From Dermatophagoides farinae (taxonomy: Eukaryota; Arthropoda; Arachnida; Sarcoptiformes; Pyroglyphidae), in assembly GCF_024713945.1 (NCBI RefSeq), contig NC_134680.1:1822001-1886000 (forward strand): a stretch of 64,000 nucleotides of DNA. The letters run 5' to 3'. Below the pieces are notes generated by a model. That model ran no database searches, was not told the DNA's origin, and saw only the letters and a list, made by a program, of their open reading frames with translations. Shown here piece by piece: positions 13,757-26,476 of this stretch. The position numbers and the translations under genes are program-made. The first letter of the stretch is position 1. The number at the start of each line of letters is the position of its first letter.

Positions 13757-16700
13757 ATTTCCATCTCAATTGGCCATTTAAAATGTGAATAATAATAAAA
13801 ACTAATAAGTCGGTAATATTACAATGTTGTTTTGTGGCGCTCATCTATAATAATATATTAGTATATAGTAAGTTTGGTAGAATCCAAAATTGCAATCAAC
13901 CACCAGCTTATAATAATAATAATAATAATAATAACAAAAATCTGGATTCCTAATAAATAAACAACGTAACGGAAGCATCAAAAATCCCAACAATAGCTCC
14001 AAAAAAAAAAAGTTATTACATTTACCAAATTATATGATCTCACACACACATACTGTTTTTTTTGCATATCGTATATTATTATACACATAGCATATTCTTT
14101 TTCTATTTAGTGTTGATGGCGTTGATTGATTCATTTTTTCATTTCTTTATTCTTTATTTTTATTTTTTTTTGTTGATTGTTCCCGACAAAAAAAATAAAT
14201 GAATGAAAACGAAAATAAACATAAAATACAAACATGATGTTTTTTTTTTGGTGAGACCATGTTTTTTTTTCATTTTATCTGAGAGAAGATGTATTGACCG
14301 GAATGTACTGGGGGTTTTTTTTCTCTTTACTGTTTGCTTGTTTGTTGGTCAACAAAATGTTTATATGTTTTATTCACATTCATTCATTTATTTTATTCAT
14401 TTGGCTTCAAAAAGAATCTAGAATATTAATACCTGGAAATTTTGTTGATAGAAATGAATGAATGAATGAATGAATTTTCACTTTCCATTGAATGGGTTAT
14501 TTGTTTTTTTTTCGACATTTACTTTTCTGTTGTTGTTGTTGTTGATGATGATGATGATGATGGTTCTCGATAAACATATGTATTCCATTCCATTCATTTA
14601 TTTTCATCAACTAAACAACAACAACAACAACAACAGCGACAACACTACTGGAATAGGGAAAAAACTGTGAATCAATTTTCATCACATCATTAAATTCGTC
14701 AACATTTTTTTTTTCTCACAAAATCAACATCATTTTTTTTGTGATATATGAAAAAAAAGCTTAAGGTCATTTCCATCGAGAATAATAACGAAAGGAATCC
14801 ATTGAATTTGTGAACAAAAAACTGATTCATTACATTGCATAGTTTTTTTATTCCATTCGATTCAATTTTGTTTTTTATTTTTGATGATGAAAATAATTGC
14901 TAATTAATCATTATGCATTGTATAAAAAAAATTCTATGAAAGTGTGTATGTGAAAAAAAATTGGAATTTCCTACAAGTTTTTGAAAATCTATGAACACAA
15001 AAACAAAACAAAAAAAAAAATTTGGTAGAAAAAAATATCATTCCCCCCCCCAAAAAAAAACTAGAATTACAAAAAAAAAAATTCGAATTGTCATAATCAT
15101 CATCAACACAGTCTTAATTATCTCCCATTAAACTGTATTAGGTTTGGGCAAGATTTATGAACTTTTGAAAAAAAATCGCAAAACACACACACACACATTT
15201 AACCCAGGCCGCTAATTCCAAACCATTATTATTGTTTGTCGTTTTGTGTGGTGATCGAAAAAAAAATTTATCCTGTTTCTTGTATTTTTTTTTTTTTTTT
15301 TTTTGATTTCAAACTCTTTGATAATCTAAATACTGTTTTCATGAAATCGGGTTATTTTTTTCAGTGTTGTTTATGAGAAAAATGCTTACGACATTGGGCC
15401 GTGTAATGTTTATAACTCTTTGTTGTTTTTTTTTGTTTGTTTGATCGTTTCGTTGCCGATTCTTGTTATTTTGCTCCACTTTATGGTTATTTCTTTTGTT
15501 TAGATGTTTTTTTTCAGTTGGGAATTTCAAGATTATTTTTGTTGTTGTTGATGTTTTTTAATGAGAAAGTCATCTCTTTGAGATTAACGTTCACACGCAC
15601 AGACTGGACTATAGTCTGTAAATTTCCAATCGGAATCGACAGTCAGTCAGTCAGTAAGTCATTCAGTCATTCGAATTATACACATAAACACTTCGTAGAC
15701 GAAAAGTTTAAACACATCACACACACACTCATCTCATCGTTGGCAATTCCGTTTATTTCGATTGGCTTCATGAATGGTATTTCTTTTTTTTCATGATGAT
15801 GATGATGAGAATTTGGAGAAAAAACTAAATGAAGAAGCCAAAAAGTCTTCGTAATTCTTTTCCAAAAAACCCAACCAAACAGCATCAACAGAATACTAGC
15901 TAATCATCATTAAGGACGATTCACGACAACAACGACCAAGAAACGAATCATATAATAACGTTAACACTGGCCTGGTGGTTTGGCATTTGTCTTTGTTTCT
16001 GGAACAACAGCCAAAATATATACTTAAAGAGAGAGAAATAGAAACAAACATTATCATCACGTCTTTTAATATATCGCATGTTTTTTTCTTTTTTTTTCTT
16101 TTTATTTTTCTACTCCCAAGAAAAAACACATACTATGTTAAATGTACAACAAGGCTCAAATTAGTACCCTGGATTCTTTTCTTTCTTTTTTTTTCATTTT
16201 TATTTTGTCATACTCATTGTCTGCATGTTTGTAAGTATGTGACTAGAACCATTGTTTGGGTGTTGAGTACAGTAATAGTGACAATCATCATTGGTGGATC
16301 ATCTATGGTTCAAGAATAACGCCCACATCATCATCGTTGAGGTCCATAATTTTGGTATTAGATTTTTATTTTATTTTTATACTCAATGATCATTCCTAGC
16401 AGTTATTATTATCACAATTTGATTTTTTTTTCTCTTATTGAACTTTGAGAATTCCATTGTTCGTAGTTGAAAAACAAAACGAAAAAAATTTCAAATTGAC
16501 AAACAAACGGAAAAAAAGATACAGCCGCCGTCGTATACACGTCATTTATGACAATTGCCGACATTTTAACCGATAATGATGATGATAATGTTTACATCTT
16601 CCATTCTATCGATAATGCAGTATTTTCTTTTTTTTACCATCAATACAAATTCGGGTAATTTGTTGTAAGAATTTTATTTTCCTGGATACGCCTTTCCGCG

Positions 16701-19700
16701 AATAAAAAAAACATTTTGAAAAAAAACCGATATTACTAAACAATCAAAATGATCTTTTTTTTTACTTATTAGTGCTAACAAATGATTTCTATTAGTTTGG
16801 AACTTTGGATTTTTTTTCCCATTGTTTGTCATTTTACAGTGTGTGTGTGTGTGTGTGTGTATCAATCAATCCATCAATCAATTCAAGATGGAAATGAAAT
16901 GAATTAAGGGTTAAGAAAAAAAATAGAGAATTTTTTCCAGATAAAAGTCTCTTCAATAGTCACTAATTTGCATAGCTAAGTGTTTTTTTTCAAAAAAAAA
17001 ACGATTTTCTTAATTTTCAGTTACAAAACTACATTTATTCATTTGTTTTATGATGATGATGATGGTGATTATCATCATTTTCTTTGTCGAAAAATACTTA
17101 ACTCAAGCATACTTAACAGCCAGTTTTTTTTCCGAAACGGTAATAAAAGAATTGCATTTCTAGAATCAAGCAAACATCCAAAGCAAAAGAATCGATTTTT
17201 TCTGGTTTTTTTTAACTTCAAAAAAAAAATATATTCATCAAGTTAAATTATTTGAGGTAATGATTTTCAAAGAAAAAAAAATTACAAAAATCATGATAAT
17301 TATGGCAATAATCATACACATATACATTATTTTTTGTCCTAAATGTATTTGATGATGATGATGATGAATATATTAATGTTGTTGATGATGATGATCATAA
17401 TGTTGACTACAGAAACAAAAAAATTTAGTCTGCATAACATTAAATGAGGCCGTAATGACCAATTTTTCATGGATGCATAGTGTTAATGAGATTTTATAGG
17501 TGTTAAATGACGAGAATGGTGTGTGTGTGTGAGAGAGAGAGAGAGTGATTCCAGGAATTCGATAGGTATACAGTTTAGTAGCAGTCCATAGATTAACTTC
17601 TGCTACTTTTTTTTTGTTCACTGTTGTTATTCAAATCATTATTGCACAAACACACACATATATATAGAATGCTTTTGATGATGATCATTTGCATCATAAG
17701 TAATGTTTTTTTTTTTATTTTGCAAAAAAAAAATGGAATTTAGTTAATGTTTTTTTCTCTCTTTCTCTTTTTTAAGCTGCGAAGAAGATTCAGCAATTCG
17801 TTTGCTGTTGTTGTTGTTGTTGTTTACCGTTCAACAAAGTTAGGGTGGAAATTTTTTTTTTTTTTAATGATTCAATTTTCAATGAATTCGCATTGGTGAT
17901 TATATAAAGCATTTGCCATGATTTGAGATGATTTGAAATCTTTTTCTTTCATCTTTTAACACATTTGAAAATAAAATAACCAAATGATATATATATTTTA
18001 GTATTGAAAAATAAAAATTCTAAAAAAAAACAAAAACACACCAACGAGATTCATTTACCGTTTAATGTTTTGTTTTGTTTTTATATATATTTGATTCATA
18101 TAGATAATACCAGCTATAATGCTATAATCAATGGTGAGATAGCATTGCCTTGTAATATAACATCACCATCATTTGATGATGGTGTATCATTGGTACTTTG
18201 GTATCGTGATGATATTGCTACACCAATTTATACGGTCGATGCAAGACAATCATCATCATTGGAACGTGCACAACATTTTCTACATACAGATATATTTGAT
18301 CAACGTGCAACATTTAATATTAGCTATCCATTAGCATTTTTATTGATCAAACATGTACGACCAAATGATGGTGGTGATTACCGGTGTCGTGTAGATTTTC
18401 GTCGTGCTCGTACTGTGAATCGTATACTTAAATTAACCGTTATCGGTAAGTACAGTGTACACATTTCGTTGAAACGAAAAAAAAAATTATTAATAATTTT
18501 TTTTCACATTCTGACAACTATTATTACATGCATAAATTGCATGTGGCCCAACATATATAATATAATAAAAAACCCTTTTTATATTCTGTTTGACGATAGA
18601 TAATTTGTTATGCGTTTTTTTTTTGTAGTTAAGAATCGATTTTTTTTACCCATGTCTGTTGTCTCCGTTTAAAACAACGAATGAACCTTAATCAATGACC
18701 GAAAATCAATGATGATGATGATGATTTTTCATTCACTCACTCATTTTTTTTTATCATATAAACTTTTCTCGTATGGTGTGTAAAAAGCAAAAAAAAAATC
18801 GTCGATCAAGCCACCCAGATAGATATAGAAACAACAACAACAGAAAAAAAAGAATAATTTATTATGAACGCATTAAACGAAACGAAAAGAAGAAAAAAAT
18901 CTAATTACCATTTTCATCGATTGGAAAAGGGGATGATGATATTAGTAGTAGTAGTAGTGTACATTTTCATCGATTAATAATCGAAAAAAATAAATAAAAT
19001 AATAATACAAGTAGTAGAGATTATGTCTACAGTTTTGGATTTTAGTCTACCCCGGGTTTATCATTGAATTGTCATGTACAAACAACAACGATGACAACAA
19101 CTGGATATACATAACTGTTGTTGACCATTCATCAATGAATTGGCTATATATAAGAAAATAAGGATCATTTGAATTGTCAATTTGTAAGTTGTTTTTGTTT
19201 CATCATCATCATCATCATCGTCACCAGTATATACGACATTTAAAATCAAATAGTCATTTTTGCACATTCAAGTGGAATATATCAATACCAACAACGCCAC
19301 CATCACTATCACTATTTTGATGATGATGATAACTTTATAAACTCAAAATACACACACACGAACACAAACAAAAACTTTTGTCAAAGCAACAACAATAAAT
19401 GAATGAATGAATGATCAGAACCAATTATCATTATTGTTATATATTAAATACGTGATGTTTATTTGTCAGCATCATCATCATCATCATCATCATAGTTGAT
19501 TTTTGTCGCTATTGTTACTTAAGTGTAACTTATTTTCGTTTTGTTTCTTCTTGAATTAGAGACCATGTATATTTACTAATTAACCACGACACACACACAC
19601 ACACACACACACAGAGACAAATACAAACACATCGAATATTTGTTCGTGTTTTTTTTTCTCATTCATTTACAATTTTCGTTTTTTCTTTCTCTTTCCTTTT

Positions 19701-22700
19701 CTCGTTGATATGTTGGTCATGATATTTTTCAATAAAAAAAAAAAAAAATTCACCACCATTATCAGTTCCGACAAGTTCTGTTATTATTTATGATCAAAAT
19801 TTTACCATCATCGATAAGATTGCCGGCCCATTTGAAGAGGATTCCACACAAAGCCTTATCTGTGACTCAAGTGAAGGTATGTTATATCTGTTTCAAAGAA
19901 AAAAAATTCCATAATATCAATAATCATAGCTCGGGAAAACAAAACAGAATCAGGTGGTGTTTGTGTGTATCAATTTTTTTTTTGGTTTCCTATATTTAAT
20001 TTTCTGGGCGTCAACAATGGTGATGATGATGAACAGTAGAAAAATTTTAATTAAGACTTGTTTTTCACCAAAGGTTATAATTTCCTCAACGGGTTTTTTT
20101 TTATTTTCATTCATCATTCATTTAGTCAGTTTTTTTTTATTTTGTTCACTGAATCAAGCTTTTGAATCAAGCGAGCAAATAAAACAGAAAAAACAATACT
20201 GCCTGAAACTAACCAGTCGCACACCCATATTATATTTTATTTTTTTTTGTTCTTCAACAACAACAATCATTCACCATCTATGGATGATTTACTGTGTTGA
20301 AAATTAATCTAGTCTTTCTTTCTCACATAGGATGTGTGTGTGTGTGTTTTTAGCTTAGTTTGTATTATATACGGTTTATAGTTTGATTTTTATTACAAAA
20401 CATATATATTAAATGAAGGTGAAAAATTACCAAGGCTTAGCATCGAACAAAAAAAAAACGAAGAAAAAAATTAATACTGAAAAGACAATGCTTGAAGAAA
20501 AGTTCTTTGCATTACACATTTAAATGAAAAAAATACTGTATGTGTGTGTGTGTGTGTGTGTGGTGAATAGTTTTACAAGCTAATAATTTTTTCTGTTTTT
20601 CTATATATCAACATTAACATCAACAAAAGCTTTATTCTGTAAAAAAAACGACAATGTCTTTGTGACTGTGTTTGCATCACATCATCATCATCATCAAAAG
20701 GCTTAGTGACAAGTGTGTTAATCTCTGATTCATTTGGGTAAACATACACATACACACACTCATACTCCATATATAAACCAAGTGAGACCGAAATATTTTT
20801 GCCATTTGATGATGATACAAGATAGATTGATGTATGGATGGATAAATATAGAACGAGAGAAAGAAATCTTCTATTATTATTATTATTGTGACATTGATTT
20901 ACTAATATTTTTTCCATGTATTAATCAAATCAAAACAAAACAAAAATAAAATAAAGGAAATCCTTTACCGGTAGTACATTGGTGGCGTGGTTCGAATCTA
21001 ATCGATAGTGAATATTATATCATCAATAATAGTATATCAAGAAATGTGTTTACATTAAATAATTTAAGCCGTGATGATCTACAATTATCTCTTACATGTC
21101 AAGCATATAATACAAATCTTACTGTGCCTATTGTCAAGACAATTACATTGGATCTTTATTGTAAGTTTATTTTATTGTAATGACCATTGATTTTATATGC
21201 TCAAATTTCTCAAAATTCTCTATATATATTCTTAATCTCTTTTCTTCTAGTAAAACCAAAAGAAATACGAATAATTACACCTATGAATAATATAACGACA
21301 ACGACAACGACGACGACAACAGCAACACCCATTGAATTAGCATGTCAATGTTCAGGATCAAGACCAGCGGCTAAAATTAAATGGAAAAAACATCATCATC
21401 ATCATCAACATAAAAATGGAAACGATGATGATGAACAACAAGAATGGTTGGATGCCTATACACAGATTATATCCAATGATGGCCTAACAACAACTAGTTT
21501 TCTTTCATTTGTGCCTTCAATCGATGATAATGGTAAAAATATTACCTGTATCGGTTATAATCCTCAAATATCACAATCGAAATATTCGATCGAAAATTCT
21601 TGGCTAATCAATATAACATGTACGCATTCATGATGAGAATGATTAAACGAATAGACAAAAGAAAAAAACTTTGCATATCATAATCCAGATTAACTGAAGA
21701 AAAAAAAATATTTCTCACTGAAACTTTTTTTTCTTGTTTACCATTTTTTTTCTCACTCTTGTTGTTGTTTGTTTATATGTAGATGCTCCGATTCTTTCAC
21801 TAATCATGGGTTCAGATTCGCAATCACAGGATATTGTCGAAGGAAGCAACGTTTATTTTGAATGTGATATAAAGGTACATATATATACTATTTTTTATTT
21901 TGATATTCGAAAAAAAAGTGGATTGAAAAAAAAAATTCCTAGGTTTTTATTACGGGTCACATTGAATGTTATTAGCACAGAATTGGATTTGGATCACATA
22001 TGCATTATATTGACAGCCATAATAATGATCTTGTCCTAGTTTTGTTAGTTTTAGTTTCCGTATTAGTGTAGTATACCATTCATTTACTTATAGTCGTTTT
22101 TTATATCTATTTTTTTCTGGAAATAATCAAAGAAAAAAAAATAGACAAAATTAAATGATCATTCACTTTATATGGCCGCTAACTATGTCAATTTTCTTTT
22201 TCTCTCTCTCCATTGTTTCTTTTCTTTCTTTTTTTTTTTTATTTGTTGTGTCCAAATAAACTAACCAAATAGGCCAATCCATATGTCACCACATTTGGAT
22301 GGAAACTTAATGGACAAATACTTGATATGCTCAATATTAGCACATGGACAACAACAAAGACGACAACATCATCATCGAATTCGATGAAAAAAGCATCATC
22401 GACAATCATCATTGATGGTGTTGAAATGCGAAATACATCATTGTTGGTTACAAATGTAAATCACGAACATTATGGCCATTATCAATGTTTTGCTAGTAAT
22501 CGTATTGGATCTAGCCAAAGTGAATCCGTTTTTCTTAATGTTAAATGTGAGTCACTTTTATTTTTCTATTATTATTTCACTATTGTCCATCATCCAATCA
22601 TTCAGCATTTTCGGATGTTTCGAAATTTTCCGTTCTGTGTGTGTGTGTGTGTGTGTCTGTGTGCGTGTGTGTTAATGATTTCCGTCCGTGCGTATAAAAA

Positions 22701-25700
22701 TTGAAAATCACTCGATCTAAAACGAAATTGCCGGAATAGAAAAAAAAAATTACCTTTTCCAACCAACGAACACACAACCAATCTAAACAACGTACAATAC
22801 ACGATTTGCATTTGTAATTAAATTCAATTTTCAGAAACAACAACAACAATAGAACTTGATAAACACAATTCGGAATGAGAAAAAAAGTAAAGAATTTGAT
22901 TTCAACCAAAAAAATAAATAAATAAAATAAAATCACTATTGATGATCACTACGATGACATTGTTTTGGTAAAAAATACAATAGTTGAAAATTTAAATTCT
23001 TCATCTACGCCATTGTCATCGTCTGAATCTATATATATATTTACATTCGCTACTTTAATATTCGATTTTGATTTAATCAATTCCAATCGATTTCGATTCA
23101 AATTCAATTCAATCATCATCATCATCATTGCTCATTGCTTGGTTGGTTGGTTGTTTGGTCGTTATTTATTTATTTTTTATTTTTTTTTTTGAATCGATAT
23201 ATGTGTTTGCAACGACGGTTTTTTTCCCATTGTTTTGCTTTTATGTATTCTACTCGCGAATTTTGCCATTCGAAATTTTTTCCATTTTTTTTTCTATATT
23301 TGAAGCGAGAAAAAAAATCGGTTAAGTTTTTGTTGTCTATTTTGCCGCAATGCAAGAAAAAAAATAAGCGTAAATGGAAAAGGAAAAAGGCATCTTTTTT
23401 TGTTGTTGTTGTTGTTCCTTTTCATCCCATTATGAAACTGATGATCCATTATGGTGATTCTGTTTTGTCTTTTTTGTTTTTGTTTTTTTTTTTTTTTTTT
23501 TTTTTGGTTTCCTTATTTTCTTTTTTTTCACTCATTTTTTTCTTATTTTTTTTCTCACTATTCTTATATAACACTATGACGATGATGATGATGATGATGA
23601 TGACCATCAGATACGCCAAAATGTAAACATAAAACAATCGTTGACATTGGTGTTGCTATCGATGAAACGGTTACCATTGAATGTCAAGTGTTGGCTAATC
23701 CAGTTAATGTTCGTTTTGAATGGTGGATGGAATCATGGCCATCATCATCATTATCAAATGATTCAAATAATTATAATGATGGCTACAGCAATAATAATCA
23801 TACGGCAGATATCAAACGAATGAAAGTGAAAACTATCACATCATATACTAGTGTTGGTTTACAAAGCATAGCTAAATATCGTACAGCTAGCCAAAACGAT
23901 TATGGACATCTATATTGTCGTGCAACTAATCTGGTCGGTCGACAAGATAAGCCATGCGTTTTTCATATCATCAAAGCCGGTACGTACATTATATATATAT
24001 AATATATACTTGCGCACGTTTTTCGAATATTTTTTTTCAATTTTCCGGAAAACGAACACTGGTGAAACCGAATCTATCATTTTTGTTTCAAAATTTTTCT
24101 TTCTTTTTTTTCATATTCGGTAAAAATTTTTTTGCTTTTCGTGTGTTGAATATCATTATTTGGGATTTGTTTTGGCCATTTTTCAATTGTTGTTCAATAG
24201 AAGCGCCAAGCCATCCACACAATTGTTCATTGGTGAATAAAACGGCACATTCATTGACGGTAGAATGTTCACCCGGTTATAGTGGTGGACTTGAACAAAC
24301 ATTTTTTCTTCAAGTATATTCTTTGAATCCTAATCGTTTATTAAAAAATTTGAGTAATACACAACAACCATATTTTTCAATCGATGATCTACCGGCCGGT
24401 TATTTATTCAAATTGGTCATCTATTCATCTAATCGTAAAGGAACATCTAAATCGATTGAAATTACCGGTAGTACTACTGAACCATCGCCTTGGAAATCTG
24501 GTATGTTTTTTTTTCATTTCTATTTTTTTTTCTTGTTTTCAATCAAAATATCATGATGAAAAAAAAAATCTTGAATTTGAATTTACAACACATATAGCCG
24601 AATATCCGGCAATGGATATTTCATCAACATTAACACCATTTGCCTTGGTGATAATCGTGATAGTGATCATTGTGATATTATTCATCACCATTTTGGTCCA
24701 TATTCGTAATCGTATTAAAGGTTTGGATTTGATATGATTTGTAATTAATTTTCTTTAAAAAAAAACTTTGATTGTGTTTTATCATCCATATGCATATAGG
24801 TCGTATGCGAACCGTAATACAAACGAATGATTCCCATCATCATAAACCGGCCAATATAACTCCGAAATCCATTATGAAAAAGTAATCATATTTTTTTTTT
24901 TGGTAGCAAAGAAAAAAAAATTTTTTATTATTATTTTATACTGCATAAAGCAATAAATTTTGTTTTTTTTATTGACTTATTGAATCATAAATTTTTTTTT
25001 GTTGTTGCATTTTTCTTGTTATGAATATTATTAGACAAAAAAGTTGGGATATTACAGCATCCAATGTTTTGACGACAACAGCATCCGTTATGGACAGTAC
25101 AAACATGGGGGCCACGATGAATGGTCATATTGTACATAATGGCCATGGTCACAATAATAATAATAATAATAAAAATGAACAAGATTCAATATTGAATAAT
25201 CTAACAACATTCAATGGTAAGCATTATTATTGATTAATGATTATTATGGCTGACAATTACATTGATCGATATTACAGTTGTTGAATGTTTAGATAATGAT
25301 CAGAATTATGGCCATAATCATTATATTTCGACCATAACGATTGATACGGCGAGTCATCCGGATAATTCTATTAATCATCATCATCATCATCATAATCATC
25401 AAACTGTGCCTTATGCTTTTGTGCCTTCATCATCATCGACAACAACAACAAATACTAATACCGAATTCTATACAATGGATCCAATGGGTAAAAATCTAGT
25501 CACCGATTGTGATCAAACTAATTCATCATTGTCGGTCATATTGACACCACCACCACCACCACATCATCATCATCTTCAGATTCATAATCATCCATCGCAT
25601 CATCATTTTATGGCATCAAATTATCATGAAAATGAAACCGGTACCATTGATACATTGTTACAACCATTGAACAATGCTTTACAACAGCGACAACAATCAA

Positions 25701-25813
25701 ACATTGACAATTTTAATGGTACATTTGAAACGGAATGTTCATTTGCACCACTACCATCACAACCACCATCAACCGAAACAATAACAGCGAAAAAAGTGGA
25801 AATAATTTCTTGA
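7808..25813 (+). CDS. Sidestep-family Ig/FN3 cell-surface receptor, plus-strand paralogue
   Basis: Thirteen exons join in frame to 1127 aa: 7808-8207, 18104-18445, 19766-19876, 20957-21160, 21251-21619, 21783-21874, 22273-22546, 23611-23979, 24201-24500, 24598-24720, 24800-24881, 25035-25216 and 25278-25813. Order: hydrophobic signal segment (about residues 111-125), V-type Ig1 (Cys150, Trp166, Cys228), Ig2 (about 248-353), Ig3 (353-476), Ig4 (476-598), Ig5 (598-721), an FN3-like module (721-821), a transmembrane helix (about 835-856) and a cytoplasmic tail of about 270 aa. The Ig1 signature LWYRDD...PIYTVDAR...YRCRVDFR and the five-Ig, one-FN3, one-TM order are those of arthropod Sidestep proteins, ligands of Beaten-path receptors in axon guidance. 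Function here is by family only. The start is the first ATG after an in-frame stop at 7799; a later ATG closer to the signal segment is possible. The gene is convergent with a paralogue on the other strand. Confidence 0.88.
8208..18103 (+). other. First intron of plus-strand Sidestep-like gene (9.9 kb)
   Basis: A long intron separates the signal exon from Ig1. I found no convincing exon on either strand. It holds GT/CA microsatellites (9920-9948, 13724-13749), a TAA array (about 13911-13933), ATG/ATC arrays and a perfect hairpin at 9354-9379. Enhancers are likely to sit here but cannot be read by eye. Confidence 0.65.
9354..9379. repeat. Perfect inverted repeat (10-bp arms)
   Basis: The arms AAAGAGTTTT (9354-9363) and AAAACTCTTT (9370-9379) are exact reverse complements around the loop CGTCGA. 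No function is evident. Confidence 0.7.
18104..18445 (+). CDS. Plus-strand Sidestep-like exon 2: Ig1 (V-type)
   Basis: Phase 1 in, phase 1 out. It carries the whole first Ig domain, with cysteines in ALPCN and YRCRV, the strand-C tryptophan in LWYRDD and the family motif IYTVDAR. The donor is G|GTAAGT. Confidence 0.93.
18446..19765 (+). other. Intron 2 of plus-strand Sidestep-like gene
   Basis: 1.3 kb without a coding signal. It holds ATG/ATC trinucleotide arrays and an AC tract at 19589-19612. Confidence 0.6.
19766..19876 (+). CDS. Plus-strand Sidestep-like exon 3: first part of Ig2
   Basis: A 111-bp phase 1-1 exon reading VPTSSVIIYD...AGPFEEDS...LICDSSEG. It holds the first Ig2 cysteine. 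The minus-strand paralogue encodes this part and the next exon in a single exon, which confirms the assignment. Confidence 0.9.
19877..20956 (+). other. Intron 3 of plus-strand Sidestep-like gene, inside Ig2
   Basis: A 1.1-kb intron that the paralogue lacks. It contains GT and ATC repeats; the acceptor (ATAAAG|GA) has an A-rich rather than pyrimidine-rich approach. Confidence 0.75.
20957..21160 (+). CDS. Plus-strand Sidestep-like exon 4: second part of Ig2
   Basis: It reads GNPLPVVHWWRG...LTCQAYNTNLTVPIVKTI, with the Ig2 tryptophan and second cysteine, and ends at a strong phase-1 donor T|GTAAGT. The match to LTCESTNTNLTVPVTKTI in the paralogue is close. Confidence 0.92.
21251..21619 (+). 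CDS. Plus-strand Sidestep-like exon 5: Ig3
   Basis: A complete third Ig domain: ELACQCSGSRPAAKIKWKK followed by DDNGKNITCIGYN. Between them lies a His/Asp-rich insert (five consecutive histidines, then DDDEQQ) that the paralogue lacks. An array of Thr codons (ACR) stands near the start. Donor T|GTACGC. Confidence 0.92.
21783..21874 (+). CDS. Plus-strand Sidestep-like exon 6: first half of Ig4
   Basis: A 92-bp exon, phase 1 in and phase 0 out, reading YAPILSLIMG...GSNVYFECDIK. Its length and phases equal those of the paralogous exon at 39093-39184. Confidence 0.92.
22273..22546 (+). CDS. Plus-strand Sidestep-like exon 7: second half of Ig4
   Basis: It reads ANPYVTTFGWKLNG...HYGHYQCFASNRIG and ends in phase 1 at T|GTGAGT. 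It has a Thr/Ser-rich loop where the paralogue carries an Asp/Asn-rich insert. Confidence 0.92.
22547..23610 (+). other. Intron 7 of plus-strand Sidestep-like gene
   Basis: 1.06 kb with a GT tract near 22635-22670, long T runs at 23483-23505 and an ATG array that runs up to the acceptor. No exon seen. Confidence 0.65.
23611..23979 (+). CDS. Plus-strand Sidestep-like exon 8: Ig5
   Basis: A complete fifth Ig domain with VTIECQVLANP, FEWWMES and YGHLYCRATNLVGRQ. Phase 1-1, donor G|GTACGT. The loop between the strands is rich in Ser, Asn and Tyr. Confidence 0.93.
24201..24500 (+). CDS. Plus-strand Sidestep-like exon 9: FN3-like module
   Basis: It reads EAPSHPHNCSLVNKT...LTVECSPGYSGGLEQ and later LVIYSSNRKGTSKS, which matches the membrane-proximal FN3-like segment of Sidestep proteins (the NCS...LTVEC and GGL...F/VY pattern). 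Phase 1-1. Confidence 0.92.
24598..24720 (+). CDS. Plus-strand Sidestep-like exon 10: transmembrane helix
   Basis: A run of about 22 hydrophobic residues (FALVIIVIVIIVILF onward) is followed by the basic stop-transfer HIRNRIK. The donor G|GTTTGG is weak, but the next acceptor at 24798-24799 is in phase and restores a glycine codon. Confidence 0.88.
24800..24881 (+). CDS. Plus-strand Sidestep-like exon 11: start of cytoplasmic tail
   Basis: Short 82-bp exon, phase 1 in and phase 2 out, reading GRMRTVIQTND...TPKSIMKK. The donor is AA|GTAATC. Confidence 0.8.
25035..25216 (+). CDS. Plus-strand Sidestep-like exon 12: tail
   Basis: Phase 2 in, phase 1 out, reading QKSWDITASNVL and an Asn-rich stretch encoded by an AAT array. 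Donor G|GTAAGC. Confidence 0.82.
25278..25813 (+). CDS. Plus-strand Sidestep-like exon 13: C-terminal tail and stop
   Basis: The last exon carries His-, Ser/Thr- and Pro-rich segments, including a run of five prolines at about residues 1040-1044, and ends in KKVEIIS. It has a strong acceptor (ATATTACAG). Confidence 0.88.
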
Positions 25814-26321
25814 ATTAAACAATATATACCTGGTGGTGAAAATGGTAAAAATTAAATTACCTGCAAAAAGCTATAATTGTATAACAAGATTGGGTCTAAC
25901 CCGGAACAATAATATCCGATAATTGAATTTTTGGACAAAATATGGCCGGTTATCGAATTCGTAGAAGACAATTTTTTTCTCTTGATTTTCAATTGATGAT
26001 TTTAACCAGTATCCATACAGTAATAGGATCAATCCAAATAATAATGATGATGATGACAATGATGACAATATGGCTATGAGAGTTTTTATTGAATTGAATA
26101 ATCAGAATCAGAATCTTTTTTTATCGAAGAAAAAATCTTTCATTACACAAATCAATACTATTTGCCATTTGTTATATTTCAACCAGGAATATTTTCGAAA
26201 TCAAAGATTCAGAGTCCATTCATCATTCATCAATTGAAAATTGTTGTGAAACAATTCTGGTGAATTAGTGAAAAGAAAAAAAAATGAATGAATGTTCGGT
26301 GTCAGAAGAACACATTATCAG

Positions 26322-26327
26322 AATAAA
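26322..26327 (+). terminator. Candidate polyadenylation signal of plus-strand Sidestep-like gene
   Basis: AATAAA about 510 bp after the stop codon; a second copy is at 26389-26394. Which one is used cannot be told from the sequence. Confidence 0.35.
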
Positions 26328-26455
26328 AAAAACGCTTGAACGGAAAAAGAATTTTCGGATGGATAACGTTAGAAAAAAATATAAATGAATAAAAAAACTA
26401 CCACCGCATCGTCAAACATCGAAAACATTTTCTTCATATTTATAAATTGATCCAA

Positions 26456-26476
26456 CAGCAGCAGCAGCAGCAGCAG
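26456..26476. repeat. (CAG)7 array
   Basis: Seven perfect CAG units in the presumed 3' UTR or downstream flank of the plus-strand gene. No coding frame supports it. Confidence 0.9.

Noticed and set aside
23135-23626. 163-codon Phe-rich plus-strand frame
   Set aside because: It spans poly-T DNA of the intron before Ig5 and overlaps the real acceptor in a different frame.
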